In this document: piece by piece, positions 15,213 through 25,500 of the stretch
Position numbering within the stretch: the stretch's first letter is position 1
Layout of the letters: each line of letters begins with the position of its first letter
Assembly (NCBI RefSeq): GCF_037975245.1
Contig: NC_092562.1
Span: 540,501-604,500 of the forward strand
Direction of reading: 5' to 3'
Source of the DNA: Apostichopus japonicus
Taxonomy: Eukaryota > Echinodermata > Holothuroidea > Aspidochirotida > Stichopodidae
DNA length: 64,000 bases
Translations under genes and position numbers: made by a program
The notes under the pieces: model-generated
The model's database searches: none
Told to the model about the DNA's origin: nothing
The model's input: only the letters and a program-made list of their open reading frames with translations

Positions 15213-18200
15213 ACAGCTTGTCAATCATGTCATATAGCAGTGTGGGGGTATCTCATCTATATAAATATACACATATATGCTGTTCAATCACTTTATTTTA
15301 GAAACTACAATTCACAGTCTTTGAAATACACCATAAGCTTTTTGTCTTCATATAGTAAGTTTAACATCCTTTTGTATTGGGTGCTATAAACAGCCAATAT
15401 CTGCTCTCCTTAAGAAGAGCTATAAGCTACTCATAATACAATTTCTCATAGTTTATACTCTGTGGTCCTGACAGTCAGTTCGGGCTGGTTTAGTGTTTTA
15501 TCCTGCAGGCAGAAGGTCACATGTACACATGTATAAGACAGTTGTCATTTAATTTTACGAGAGTAATACGTAACTTCCCTTTAATCTTTAGACTTTAGAA
15601 GTATATTGCATATTACATATACATATATATAATTGAAATCGTAATATATATATATATATTCATTTAAACAAGTTTTACCATTCTTTTTTACTTCATGAAA
15701 AGAATTGCCTTGTCTTGCATCCAAGCTATAAGTTTTGTTCCAAGCACTTTCAGTTTGGGGCTAAAAGATGACATGTTATTTTGACGTAAGAAGTTGCACG
15801 TTGCATTATTTGGGTTTTCATGGAATTCATAACAGTTCATTTTTGATATGTAACAGATTTTCAATACAAGTTTTTATTGTATTTTTTATATATATTTGAA
15901 CAAATTGCCATGCAATCGTCCAAAGCTGTTCTCTGAAGGGTGGCTGGATTAGCTAAGTTTGCACAAAACAGACCAGAATTTCAGCTCCTCGGTGACATTT
16001 ATGCAAAACCACAATCAGGGAAAGAAACCCTGGAATGTATTAAATCTAAATACTTCTATACCTTAAGTTAAGAAACATGTTGAATACAAATGTTGTTGGA
16101 ATAAATCCTCAGATTCCATAAAGTGATGTGATATGATCCCAAAACAAAGAAAAAGTTATATAAAAGCATGTTTCTGAAAACAAGCTAGTAATTAGTATCA
16201 CAACAGACCAGCTTACCATAGTCACGATTACTGACTGGCAATGGGGCTCTCGAGCATTATACAGAGGGCGCTGTCGCATTGTTCCTAATACAAGTGATCA
16301 GTACTGTCTTGTGCTGTGTTATATCTCTATCAATGTACTAGTTGTGAAAATATGTTGCAAAGTAACTCTACTTCAGAAATACGAACAAACTCTTATATAC
16401 CACCAGTGATCAACTTATGGTAGGAATCTCAGCTATAAGTTCTACTATATTTCATTTCTTGAGCCCAGCAACCAGTTTATCGGCCGTGAACATAAATCTG
16501 TCAAAAGAAGCTTTCTGATTGGTCAAAGACGAGACATGCTTTGAAAGTGCCAAAATGCGGGAATCTTTTCGTTGCTAAAAGCGTACTAGTTTTGAGTGGT
16601 AAAAGCCGTATTTTAGCTCAACTGTGTCATGCTATGTGTGAAGGGATGTGCAGGTAGTTTGCCCAGAAGTGTCGGCCCGAGATTCCGCAAAAGAATTCTC
16701 GGTGAAATCAAAAACTGCAGCTGGTCAAGTTTCGCGGAATCAGATAGGACTGATACGATAGGTACCCTCTGTAAATTTAGGGTGTGGCTAGAGAACCCCT
16801 TTAAAGTCGGCATCAATTTTGTCTCAAGGATGGAGACGTACAGACATTGGTCATAATTTTAAGGTGACTATAGTGAATGCCATGATGTACTTGCACATGC
16901 GTTGAGAATGTATCACCATTTAATTCTGCATGAAGTCAAAGATGAATTTCTTTTTGCCGTGCACTAGTGCTTTCACTCAACTCAGCAAAAACATGTATTC
17001 AAGCAAGTTTAGGAATGACTTTTGGAAATTTTGCAGTTTGTCAGAAGTCGCAAATTCTGTCTTCTACCAAAGGTGAATGTACAGAATGGGACAGCTGTCT
17101 AGAAAATTTGATGGTTAATTAATGCTTTTTCTTTAATTAATATTTTACAACAGCACAAGTAGCTATTCTCTGTGGAGTCATGGTTGCTAATTGGCAATCA
17201 GTTCATAACTGCTAACATTAATATACAGTTGATATATAGTCTTTTCTTGTAATCATGATGATTGATATGTAGCAATCATGTCATTACTATATACACATCA
17301 ACTGCTCTTTAAATCATGGTTGCTGACAAGCAATCAAGTCAGTAACCTTTAACTTGACTATACACCAGTAGCTATTTTATATGCAATCATTCGCTGACTG
17401 TTAATCAAGTCATTAGTCATTAACAAGTCTAGGAGCAGAGCCTCTAACCTCTAATGCAATTATGGGTGCTGACTGGAAATCATTAGTCTTTAACATGACT
17501 TTACACTAGCAATCATTCACTTTGCAATAATGGTTTGCAGTCAACTCATAACTACTTCACATCTAAGAATGGTCACTATTCTTCCATGCCATCATGATTG
17601 CTGACTGGCAATCAGAATATTTACATTAATCACAATATCTTTTATACACAAACATTGACACCACCAAAATTCCTTTCTATGCTTTTTCTATGATTGCTTC
17701 CACGCAATCATTTTTGCTTTAATGTCATATTTGCACACACACACAAGTCATGTCATCAACATACAATCATAACACTGCTTGTCAGCAGTCAACTCTGACC
17801 TGCAATCACGAATACTCGGCGGTCAGTATATACAGATATAGATGTCAGAGTGTAAGCAAATTCCCAATGAAATAATGATTATCTTGCTAGAGCATTTTCT
17901 AATGATTAATAAAAATTAATTCATTTGTGGAAACAAGTAGTTCTTGGTGGTGATTTAAAGGAGATGCAAACCCCATACATTACCTTTGCCTGTCAAATGA
18001 TTATTAAAGAAAACTTGAGATAAGTTCCAGAGAGTCAGCTTGGTTTTAAAGTATTTTCTGAGTTACGTCCGTTTTGGGATGTCATAGTGTCCCGAGAAAG
18101 TGAATGGTTTAGGTTTTTTAATATTTTTTTTATCAGTACCCCTTTGTATGATATTATGTTTGCATGATGAAAGTAAACTGTGGAAAAAACAAACAGTGTC

Positions 18201-20012
18201 ATTGTAAGTTGTAACTAGGTCATGTTAAAAACTTGAATACAAATTTTAGAGACAAACATTTGCACATGTATAGAATAATATGAAATCAATCTAGTTTAAA
18301 TCACTGAAAAAATATCCAATCATATAAAAATATATATTAATAATTCCAGTACTAGGAGCTCAGTGATATGAGTTTTATAGACTTACTCAAGTTTTTAGTT
18401 TTTCCTTAGTAAACAGAAAGGAATATCAAAATACAGCTTAAAAATAGTGTTATTTCATCCTAAAATTGTAGCAGTTATAGTTTAATATTATATTTAAATA
18501 TTTTATTTAAAAATTATATTTTAACAGCATCCTATTATAATTGTAGTTGGTCTACAGTTTTTACCAAATTTAACAAATTTTAGTAAAAAGACAAAGACAT
18601 AATGTAATCTATCAAACTAAGATAACTGTGTTGATTTCTCCATCAAGCCCTGAGTTAAGGGAATGGGGGGGGGTGGTATATAAAGTAAATTCCTATTAGT
18701 TTTCTCAAGGTCACTATTAATTGGTAGAAGGTAAAATGCAAGTTGTAAAACTTCAAAAATTTTGGAATTTTTACTTCATTTTTAGAAAGTAAATTTGCAT
18801 ATAGTCAAGCTAATTAATTACATCATTATGAGAGTTTAGTATCACATGACATGGCATCAAAGAAAGGTGTAACAGATACACTCATAGAAAACTTGCTTTA
18901 ATGTAAAGATGATGATGATGGTTGAATTTGCTTCTCCTTGAATGTCTTGGGGCTGTTTTCTGCTGCTGAAGTACAACAGGATTGCCTCAAATTTGGGTGG
19001 CTTGCATGCCGGAGGGATAACAGTCATTTTAAGATTCTCTCTGTAACTTCAGATGATAGTTACTTCAAAACATTTCATGGAGTAGTCTTGTTCCTTCAGT
19101 AGTGCATACAGTAGTGCATCCTGACACATATCACCACGACTAAGCACGGCACAAATGCTACTGATGTAGAAGGTCCTTCATACTTAAGAGGTTAATCAGT
19201 AGAACTTTGTTCACGACTGTGTTGAAACGACACAAATCTGCAGCAACAGCATAAAATCATGCTGCTAGAGGCCTGAATCCATATCAAACATGACAACAAT
19301 CTGCAGCAACAGCATAAGATCATGCTGCTAGAGGCCTGAATCCATATCAAACATGACAACAATCTGCAGCAACAGCATAAGATCATGCTGCTAGAGGCCT
19401 GAATCCATATCAAACATGACAACAATCTGCAGCAACAGCATAAAATCATGCTGCTAGAGGCCTGAATCCATATCAAACATGACAACAATCTGCAGCAACA
19501 GCATAAAATCATGCTGCTAGAGGCCTGAATCCATATCAAACATGACAACAATCTGCAGCAACAGCATAAGATCATGCTGCTAGAGGCCTGAATCCATATC
19601 AAACATGACAACAATCTGCAGCAACAGCATAAAATCATGCTGCTAGAAGCCTGAATCTATATCAAACATTACACTTTCACATCTCTGCAGACAAGATAGG
19701 TCATTTTGTTTGAAATGCTGAGCACAAAAGATTATGTCCAACCCTGCCCTGCAGGGCCAGCCAGCCACAGTAAAGCTGCAGGCCCCCCTCAGCATCTGAA
19801 TATTGACGTGATGGTGCACTTTAGCTTGAAGAAGAGACATGAAGATATCACAAATATCAACGTTGGATGATTTCTATGATATTTTTTTTGTGTCTGTTCT
19901 TAATTCACAGAGTTCACGTATGAAGCAGCTTTTATTCTGGGTGTACATCACCGGAGTCATCATAACAGTCCTCGTGGTCGTCATAGGAATCATAGTCGCA
20001 GCTGAGGAGTAG
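1324..20012 (+). CDS. FRRS1: Ferric-chelate reductase 1-like protein, 3' part (cytochrome b561 domain)
   Basis: Joined exons: 1324-1416, 2704-2810, 3803-3861, 5060-5218, 6191-6273, 19911-20012. Phases agree at all junctions and give about 200 C-terminal residues ending at TAG 20010-20012. FRRS1 proteins combine reeler and DOMON domains with a cytochrome b561 membrane domain and transfer electrons across membranes to reduce ferric iron. Visible landmarks, in order: IHRTCM (haem histidine of the HR motif), FLHAIFG (second histidine), FRPHPGTP, YNWAHWSVGT (third histidine in the HW motif), MFHLII (a further histidine in the last b561 helix), a polar acidic linker, then a final hydrophobic helix near the stop. 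This matches the layout of vertebrate FRRS1, including the short C-terminal anchor. The reeler, DOMON and first haem-histidine exons must lie left of the window. The N residue between GTP and RPIYNW is made by splicing (AA+C). Function is inferred from the family; which FRRS1 paralogue it is remains open. Confidence 0.85.
1441..1735. repeat. G-rich minisatellite, 17-20 bp unit (GGGGCTCTGAACAGGGGTA-like)
   Basis: About 15 degenerate copies of a unit such as GGGGCTCTGGACATGGGTA lie in the intron after the HR-motif exon. The two minus-strand open frames here are by-products of the repeat. Confidence 0.85.
1736..2703 (+). other. FRRS1-like intron, unique sequence
   Basis: No exon, RNA gene or mobile element seen. 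The interval is AT-rich and ends in an acceptor (TTTTAG) before 2704. Confidence 0.5.
2704..2810 (+). CDS. FRRS1: FRRS1-like exon: HAIFG helix and FRPHPGTP
   Basis: Acceptor AG at 2702-2703, donor GTAAGG at 2811. It encodes 35 residues plus two bases (AA). The segment FLHAIFGTTVIVLAICNAVM is a membrane helix beginning with a haem histidine, followed by FRPHPGTP, a signature loop of the CYBDOM/FRRS1 family. Confidence 0.88.
2811..3802 (+). other. FRRS1-like intron, nothing recognised
   Basis: AT-rich intron; short open frames on both strands show no family signature. Confidence 0.5.
3803..3861 (+). CDS. FRRS1: FRRS1-like micro-exon: NW-x-HW motif
   Basis: A 59-base exon between acceptor CTAAAG and donor GTAAGT at 3862. 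One base completes an Asn codon, then 19 codons read RPIYNWAHWSVGTLGLYLA and one base is left over. NWAHWSVG holds the conserved haem histidine. A longer open frame here (3622-3870) is in another frame and is not the gene. Confidence 0.85.
3862..5059 (+). other. FRRS1-like intron
   Basis: No gene seen. Around 4093-4190 there is a GC-rich patch with inverted CCCTG/CAGGG words that may be a degraded mobile element. Confidence 0.5.
5060..5218 (+). CDS. FRRS1: FRRS1-like exon: last b561 helices
   Basis: Acceptor TATTGCAG, donor GTGAGT at 5219. Split Met, then ATILLGVIDFN, a loop, and a second helix containing VMFHLIIW. The downstream ISITIEST starts the cytosolic linker. Phase 1 at the 3' end. 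Confidence 0.85.
5219..6190 (+). other. FRRS1-like intron
   Basis: No gene seen; a G-rich run lies near 5965-5990. Confidence 0.5.
6191..6273 (+). CDS. FRRS1: FRRS1-like exon: acidic cytosolic linker
   Basis: Acceptor GGAACAG, donor GTGAGT at 6274. It encodes a split Gly then RDNDVPLVNELDESEKAPIN and a Gly/Ser-rich end, finishing in phase 0. Polar linker between the b561 domain and the C-terminal helix. Confidence 0.78.
10537..10810. repeat. Two diverged copies of a ~137-bp GGTCA-rich dispersed repeat
   Basis: The first copy begins AAACACGATATCTCAAGAAG and the second, near 10678, AAACATGATATCTCAAGAAG. Both then share AAGCTTGGA, AGTACAA, AGCCTAT, GTTTTTGGTG and GGGTCACCAGGGG in the same order. 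Related words recur at 11450-11640. Confidence 0.8.
10629..10641 (+). promoter_or_regulatory. Perfect DR1 nuclear-receptor-type half-site pair inside a repeat
   Basis: AGGTCAAAGGTCA is an exact direct repeat of AGGTCA with one spacer base, the consensus of RXR/HNF4/PPAR-type receptors. It lies inside a dispersed repeat, so binding or function is only a possibility. Confidence 0.3.
12023..12091 (+). CDS. FRRS1: Candidate 69-base cassette exon of the FRRS1-like gene
   Basis: The segment follows CCCTGCAG and encodes 23 residues without a stop (DDYDDAFHIQLADLT...). It is phase 0 at both ends, so it would fit exactly between the 6191-6273 and 19911-20012 exons without changing frame. The acidic content suits the cytosolic linker. 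The donor (AAAAG|GTTTAG) is weak, so it may be an alternatively used exon or a chance match. Confidence 0.35.
14400..14810. repeat. Degenerate minisatellite, about 28-30 bp unit
   Basis: Variants of a unit like GTTCTCCCAGGAAAGAAAAG recur about a dozen times with many substitutions and small indels. Confidence 0.6.
15177..15210. repeat. (TA)n microsatellite
   Basis: Uninterrupted alternating TA tract; a second, shorter one is at 15640-15660. Confidence 0.9.
17160..17830. repeat. Degenerate tandem repeat around GCTGACTGGCAATCA
   Basis: Words such as CATGGTTGCTAATTGGCAATCA and CATGATTGCTGACTGGCAATCA recur irregularly about every 50-90 bases over this stretch. The copies are strongly diverged. 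Confidence 0.55.
19250..19660. repeat. 63-bp tandem array, about 6.5 copies
   Basis: GCTGCTAGAGGCCTGAATCC recurs at exactly 63-bp spacing (19261, 19324, ...). Copies differ mainly at one A/G position (CATAAAATCAT or CATAAGATCAT). As 63 is a multiple of three, the minus strand stays open for 148 codons with a 21-residue cysteine-rich period. It lies about 250 bp upstream of the last FRRS1-like exon. Confidence 0.95.
19911..20012 (+). CDS. FRRS1: FRRS1-like terminal exon: C-terminal membrane helix
   Basis: Acceptor AATTCACAG. It encodes 33 residues (SSRMKQLLFWVYITGVII...) and a TAG stop at 20010-20012. A basic start followed by a single long hydrophobic helix and AAEE at the end matches the C-terminal anchor of FRRS1. 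Confidence 0.85.
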   Translation, partial: SSRMKQLLFWVYITGVIITVLVVVIGIIVAAEE

Positions 20013-20222
20013 TACAAGGCTACAGCGAATCACCTGTAGAGGTCGGAGGTCATGTGCAAATCTCGTAATAGTTTACGCCAACCGTGTAGTTCTGCTTCCA
20101 GTCGTTTTGATAGGCATATGGAGATCTTTTTTCCCCAGAATGTGTTTATTTGTATATTTTTTTTGTAGGAAGTTTGTAATTGAAAGGAAGACTTCCTGTG
20201 TCATTGGTGTGTTATAGCTAGT
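20013..20222 (+). other. Likely start of the FRRS1-like 3' UTR
   Basis: Sequence after the stop codon. No canonical AATAAA is seen nearby; ATTAAA occurs near 20532, a possible weak polyadenylation signal. Confidence 0.4.
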
Positions 20223-20412
20223 GATTGGTTCCGTGCTACAATTCCCAAGATGGGAAAATCGTCAGGGGCAGATTCGTGGACCGATGTACCGGCTCAGAAC
20301 TGGTGACCCACGTGGCCCAAGGCTCCAGAGACAATGCCGTGCAGGTAGATGTGCGGAAGGTGTTGATGTTGGTCACAAGAGTTTCGCGACCTTGTCTCAT
20401 CTGAGGTGCTAA
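20223..20412 (+). other. GC-richer coding-like island downstream of FRRS1-like
   Basis: The local base composition and a 60-codon plus-strand frame (VPCYNSQDGKIVRGR... ending at the TGA near 20403) look more protein-like than the surroundings. No in-frame ATG, no clear splice acceptor and no family match are visible. The start holds GATTGG (a CCAAT-type word) and CTACAATTCCCAAGATG, which resembles a ZNF143/STAF site. It may be conserved 3' UTR, an exon of an unannotated gene, or a promoter. Confidence 0.25.
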
Positions 20413-21039
20413 TTTGCACTCACTTGATGTTTCAAGGCACTGGTTGGAACACTGGGTCAGTATCAATTTATGGTCTTGCCTGACCCTGAGACCCATCATA
20501 AAGTCTGTTATATATTGAAAGAAGAGTAATTATTAAATATTGTTAAATTGATATACCAGTAAAGAACAAATCTCGGTCAGAGAAGAGCAAATCCATTGCT
20601 ATCTGGAATGCGACTCCACGCACCAATTTCAACATTTGAAGTTAACTTTGTGAAGCTTTTCCTGATTGAAGAATTCACAATTCCTTAAATTCATATGAAG
20701 CTAACTGCCAGTTTTAAGCAGAGGTGCTGTATTGGTCATTTACATAATTATCTGCCGGAAAATATGTAGAAAGTGTGAATAGCTGAATATGATCCAATTA
20801 TTAGACAGTCTCTGACCTCTTTTTGAAATGCTTTATTGTTATGAAATTAGTATGCAAAGAATGTTATAAACAATGGTTAACGCTTAAATATAGTGTTGGC
20901 ATTGTGACATGACTATACATTATTACAATGTGGCAAGGAATCACTAAGCCTTTCTAGTTGATGCCTATTTTGAGGTTTTGTTCTTTCTTTGGTCTGTTTG
21001 GTAATGCAACAATTAGGATCTATGTGGTGTTACTGTCAT

Positions 21040-21315
21040 ACTGTAGATAGCAATGTACCATTAGCTTGGTTTTATGTCTAGGAAGTACTGTAAGCCTAGA
21101 GCTATATTTATGTTGTACCATTAGCCTAGTGTTATGGTTTACCATATGCCTAGTGGTTATGATGTACCATTATCCTTGTGTTATGTTAACAATGTATCAT
21201 GAGCCTAGTGTTATGTTCATGATGTACAATTAGCCTATTGCTATGTTTATGATGTACTATTAGCCTAGTGTTATATTTATTATGTACCATTATTTAGCCT
21301 AGTTTTATGTTTTTC
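21040..21315. repeat. Degenerate ~30-bp tandem repeat (GTACCATTAGCCTAGTGTTATG)
   Basis: About nine diverged units such as GATGTACCATTAGCCTAG and TGTTATGTTTATGATG follow each other with indels. Confidence 0.75.
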
Positions 21316-24300
21316 ATTTGTACCAGTGTGCTTAAATACATAGTTGTTACCCTAACATATAAACCCAACAGACTTCAACTTCTAAAGGGACTTAAGGAAG
21401 GAAGATTTATTTCAAGGATAAAATAATATAAATCTAATATTTAACTACTTTTTAGATATACGTGAGGAGTCAGTATGGAAAGCTGCATCAGAGATGCCAA
21501 TATATTGATACTGTAGAAAAAATTACCTCCAACAACAGAAATGGTTTCAGGGATTGTCACCACCCACAGCACAGGCTAGTTCTAAGTAGCAGAGAAAGAA
21601 GACTGACCACTTGAAGTCAGTGGTTTCTGTGGATAAACCGTGTGTGATGAAGCTGTATACAGAACCATTATCCAAGGTTTGAAGTATACTCTATCAGAAT
21701 TTGGACTTGATATTGATGGAAAAAAAGTTACTATTTCGGATATTTTTCAGAATTTTTGAACCATATAAAAAAATGTAGACCTGTCATTAGCTTGATTTGT
21801 AAAGGGTTCATCTCCAAGAATGAAGTGTAAGCTGTAAGATTCCCAGTTTCCTCTTTGTCTTTTAATGAATTGTTAAGGATTGAGTCAAATTAATTAATTT
21901 TTCACACACTGCCTAACCACCATATGGTTTGTGAAAGTGAAAACCAAATGCAATGAGGTTGCTTCAAGCTAGCAGGTTCATTATGAGAATTCACACAGTC
22001 GCTGTATACATGCGATATGTACGGAGTGTCTGGAAATACTGTGGTTTATTTTGGTGGATGATAATGTCCCACGTTTGGTTACAGTAGGCGTATTTTTTGC
22101 ATACTCTTTACCTCAAGTTAGTACCCTATGCAGTTTCTTTGGAAGATTTAACTTCCTCAGCACCACGCACCAGTGACAAAAGTGATTTCTGGATAGACAC
22201 ATCGCACAAAAAGGAAAATTCCACATCAAAACCCAAAATGCAAATGACTTTTTTTTTAAACTTTTTTTATTTTGTTTCTGAATACTCTATGAAGCTTAGC
22301 ACTGAGCTGAGTGTGATTTTTTATTTTCTTAAATATTTTTAAATTATTTTTTTGGTAAATTTCCAAAGAAGACCATTTGTATTGACTTATTTTGTATCCA
22401 AATTGATTTAGAGCTGCGGAAGCAAGATTATGGTTCACATGATTTAGAATGTTCACTAAATATCATTCAGTACTTTTCCTCCTTTTTCTCCCCTCTCACT
22501 TTCTCTCTTTTTCTTCTTCTTATTGTAATTTTTGTTGGTTTAGTACAATATCCAACTTTTGGAAATTTTTTAGTAAATGGTTTTGTCCAGTTCCACAGTT
22601 GTTCACAAAGGAAATCTTATTTAATTTGGTTGTAACCAGATTCATTGTAAGAATTGATTTTGTTAATTTTTATGAAATATGAAATTTTATAGCTGGGTGA
22701 AGGTTCTTGTATCTTTTCCACAGAAAAGTGCTGAGATTGACTGGTGTTTTCACCTCCCGAAACCTTCATATTTGATGTTGTCAGTGCTGTACTAATTGGG
22801 TCAGGTTGGGAGAGGGGGGGGAGTGAGGCCCAGGGAGCCCCCCAAAATTTAAAAAAGGCCAATTCGAAAGAGAAGCAAAAGAGGCCCTAATAGAAGCATC
22901 ACTGCAAGTATCTCAACCAATTGATGTTTTCATTGCCTCTTCATATATTACATTCCTATCTACAGGGTGAACAGCAAGTTATACATCAATCAAAATTAAA
23001 CCATGCATGAAATCCCTAGGATGAACCCCACTGTGCATTTACTTTATACACGCAATGTTAACCGCATCCGATGATGAAAATGTAAACACAAGCACCTGCT
23101 GTTGGTTGCATTATGGCCAGTTGGCGGCCCAAAACGTTACATCTGGCCCCAGGCCCAGGGGTAGATCCAGCCTTGACTGTTGTAATAGCCTTGAAGGTAC
23201 CTTCTTGCATTTAAAGTTTGGTGAATTTTTGATGCTGTTCGCTAGTAAGATCTTGTAACAAATGCAGTTCAGTATTAAAACCAGAGTCAAATGTCACTTC
23301 AGATTTATTTGAAGAAACTGTCGCAATTGAAAATTTCAATTCTGTCATGTTGCATGTGATTTGTACTAATGTGAAGGGGGGAAAAAACCTCAGTGACAAA
23401 ACAAAGCCAAAATTAGAATGACATACATAATGAACCTCCATAGTTAAGGTAAGGTTCATTCCATGAGAAGTATCTAGGAGGTTTGTAGGAGTTTTATCAA
23501 ATATTCGCAGCTTTGGCTTGACTCATATTCGACAGGTTTGGTAAAACGTCCGGAGACCAACTTAACTACCAGATGAAAGCAGTTGTGTTTAAATATTAAT
23601 AATTGATTCTGGTAAGTGTCAAGTCTAAAATTCTATGTACTTAATAAGGAGAGCATGCTTTCCCTTTTCTTCAATGGAGTATCTTTAAATTCTAATTCGA
23701 TACAGAGATAAAAGTCTAGCCTTCTTGTAAAATTGACTAGTTCTCTATAAATTAAACCTTGACAGAATATTGTGGCAGCTATATGGATATTATTTTGGTA
23801 ACCTAATTTGATTGGAAGCAATTTTAGAAAGATGCTAGGCAAAAAGAGGTGGTCAAATGTCGGAATATTAACTGCGGTGGCTCTTCTTGCCAGGTTCCTA
23901 CCTCTCTAAATAGTAATGAATAAATGTGAGAGTTGTTGGGGGGGGGGGTGGGGCCACCAACTCATATTTGGGTATTGCAGAGGTGCATACCGTAGCTAGA
24001 CCATGCAGTTTGTAGAGAGTGCATGGATTGAACCTTAGCCATTGGTGGCTATAGCAACAACCAACTGTGGGAGGTAGATGTGGAGGCATAAGAAAGTTCA
24101 ATGATCATGACTTTCTGTGTGTATGCCATTGTTTATGAAAGGGAGAGGAAATTCAGGGAAAGTGAATTCCTGTTGCAGAGATCCTCTACTGTGAAGTAAA
24201 AGTCAATGATCATAGCAGCTTTCTTGTGATATTCAAGTAGAAGTAGCTATTAGAATGAAAACAATTTGACCTGGTTTGTAGGTAAGATTGAGGGCTGGAG

Positions 24301-24540
24301 GGCCTCTATATTATCCATTATATGATATAATAAGTGCAATATTTCATGTTTATATATGTCTCAGTGTGTATGTTCTCTAGGCAGTGGGTCTATGAAATGA
24401 AAGTCACTAAAGTTAGTTTTACTTGATCTATGAAACCTCTGTTGACTAGTTTACATTATCGTCCGTCGATTGATGTTCTCGAAGATCGTGAGAGGAATAA
24501 AAAGTGATTGCAGGGAATTAATAAGGGAATCATTCAAACC
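21316..24540. other. Intergenic stretch without recognised gene
   Basis: AT-rich sequence with G-runs at 22815-22825 and 23938-23950. Short open frames on both strands lack any family signature or splice logic. Confidence 0.5.
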
Positions 24541-24605
24541 TGGGGTGACCTCACGATCTTGCAGTCACGAAGATGGCTGGTTCGAATCCCTTCCAAGGCC
24601 ACAAT
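24541..24605 (+). repeat. tRNA-derived SINE fragment (B box)
   Basis: GGTTCGAATCCC at 24579-24590 is a perfect RNA polymerase III B box, preceded by CACGAAGATGGCT. No intact cloverleaf or A box at the right distance is clear, so it is a SINE fragment and not a tRNA gene. The CACGAAGAT word also occurs in the tRNA-like module at 27008-27072 (minus). Confidence 0.5.
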
Positions 24606-24785
24606 TTCTCTCCTTGTTCAATAGTTGTTTGTATTTTCCTGGTTTTACACAGTTTATGCTTTCTTTTTTCTTCAGTTTTAAGTTAACAAAGCCTAACAGT
24701 AATTATGTGTCCAAACCAACCACCCTCATTTCTAATCTTCATAGATGACTAGCACTTTTATCAAAATCATAATGAAACGTCTACT

Positions 24786-25146
24786 CAAGGGCATAGGAAC
24801 CGGGGGGCGCCAGCCCCCCAGTGAAAAATATGGAGGGGCGGAAGTATCATTCCGCCCCCCCCCCCGCTTCGCAAGTCAGAAAACCCCTTTTTCATTTCCA
24901 AATGAGAAAAAAAATCTCATTTGGAGCACCAAATTGCATCTAAGGCCAGGTGAAAATGCAAAATTATATACAAAATGGAGTGGGTGGGTTGAAGTGTGCT
25001 ATATTGCACCATATTGCATCTGAGGCCACCTGGAAATGCAAAAAAATTCCAAAGGGGAGGGGGAAGCCCCCTCCCCTTAGACCCCTCCCCCAGGCCGGCC
25101 ATCAGTCTTCAGCCCCCCCACTCAAAAGTACCTTCCTACGCCACTG
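24786..25146. mobile_element. Non-autonomous hAT-type element (361 bp) with 8-bp TSD
   Basis: Left end CAAGGGCATAGGAACC and right end, reverse complemented, CAGTGGCGTAGGAAGG form an imperfect 16-bp terminal inverted repeat (11 of 16 match). It is flanked on both sides by CGTCTACT (24778-24785 and 25147-25154), an exact 8-bp target-site duplication. The 5' CAGTGG end and 8-bp duplication are typical of hAT transposons. The interior has G/C homopolymers and no transposase. Confidence 0.75.
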
Positions 25147-25154
25147 CGTCTACT

Positions 25155-25500
25155 CCTTGAAATACCTCTAGGTTTTTAAAGTTATGGTCTAAAGTTGCAA
25201 TTGTCACATGAGGTGACCCTTCTAAATAGAAACACATGTCTGATAGATTATTCTGCAACTTTTGCTCAAAAGGATATTGTGGTGGATAAAGTTGATTGCT
25301 GAAATAAAAAGCTGAAATCTTTTCTGAATCTAACTGTGAAAACCACATCCTCATAGCATTTTGTATTGTGAAGATATGAATTTTTAAAATGTAGTGATAT
25401 TTTGTAAATACATCTGGCAACAGCAGAATGGATGATGTCATCAGGGCACTGCAGCTGAAAATGTCTTTGTTTTTCTTTAAAATATCTCAAACATTTTATT
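25155..25500. repeat. Dispersed repeat related to 53187-53300
   Basis: GATATT...AAGTTGATTGCT and ACATCCTCATAGCATTTTGTAT here recur in the same order near 53193-53290. This supports a dispersed repeat family. The minus-strand open frames here are not a gene. Confidence 0.5.

Larger units (their letters stand above)
6274..19910 (+). other. Long last intron of the FRRS1-like gene (13.6 kb)
   Basis: No independent gene is supported. Contents: A/T/G homopolymer tract (6380-6450), TG-rich microsatellite (10477-10515), two ~137-bp GGTCA-rich repeat copies (10537-10810) and related sequence (11450-11640), one candidate cassette exon (12023-12091), dispersed TGCAGACC words (12750-13150), degenerate minisatellites (14400-14810 and 17160-17830), TA microsatellites (15177-15210, 15640-15660), an imperfect inverted repeat near 16680-16745 (GATTCCGC/GCGGAATC), and a 63-bp array (19250-19660). 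The remainder is AT-rich unique sequence. Confidence 0.6.

Noticed and set aside
16229-16285. CTCF-like site (CAGAGGGCGCTGTCG)
   Set aside because: Single short match; not enough to annotate.
20236-20499. Minus-strand 87-codon frame
   Set aside because: Opposite a GC-richer stretch where stops are rare; no motif supports it over the plus-strand reading.
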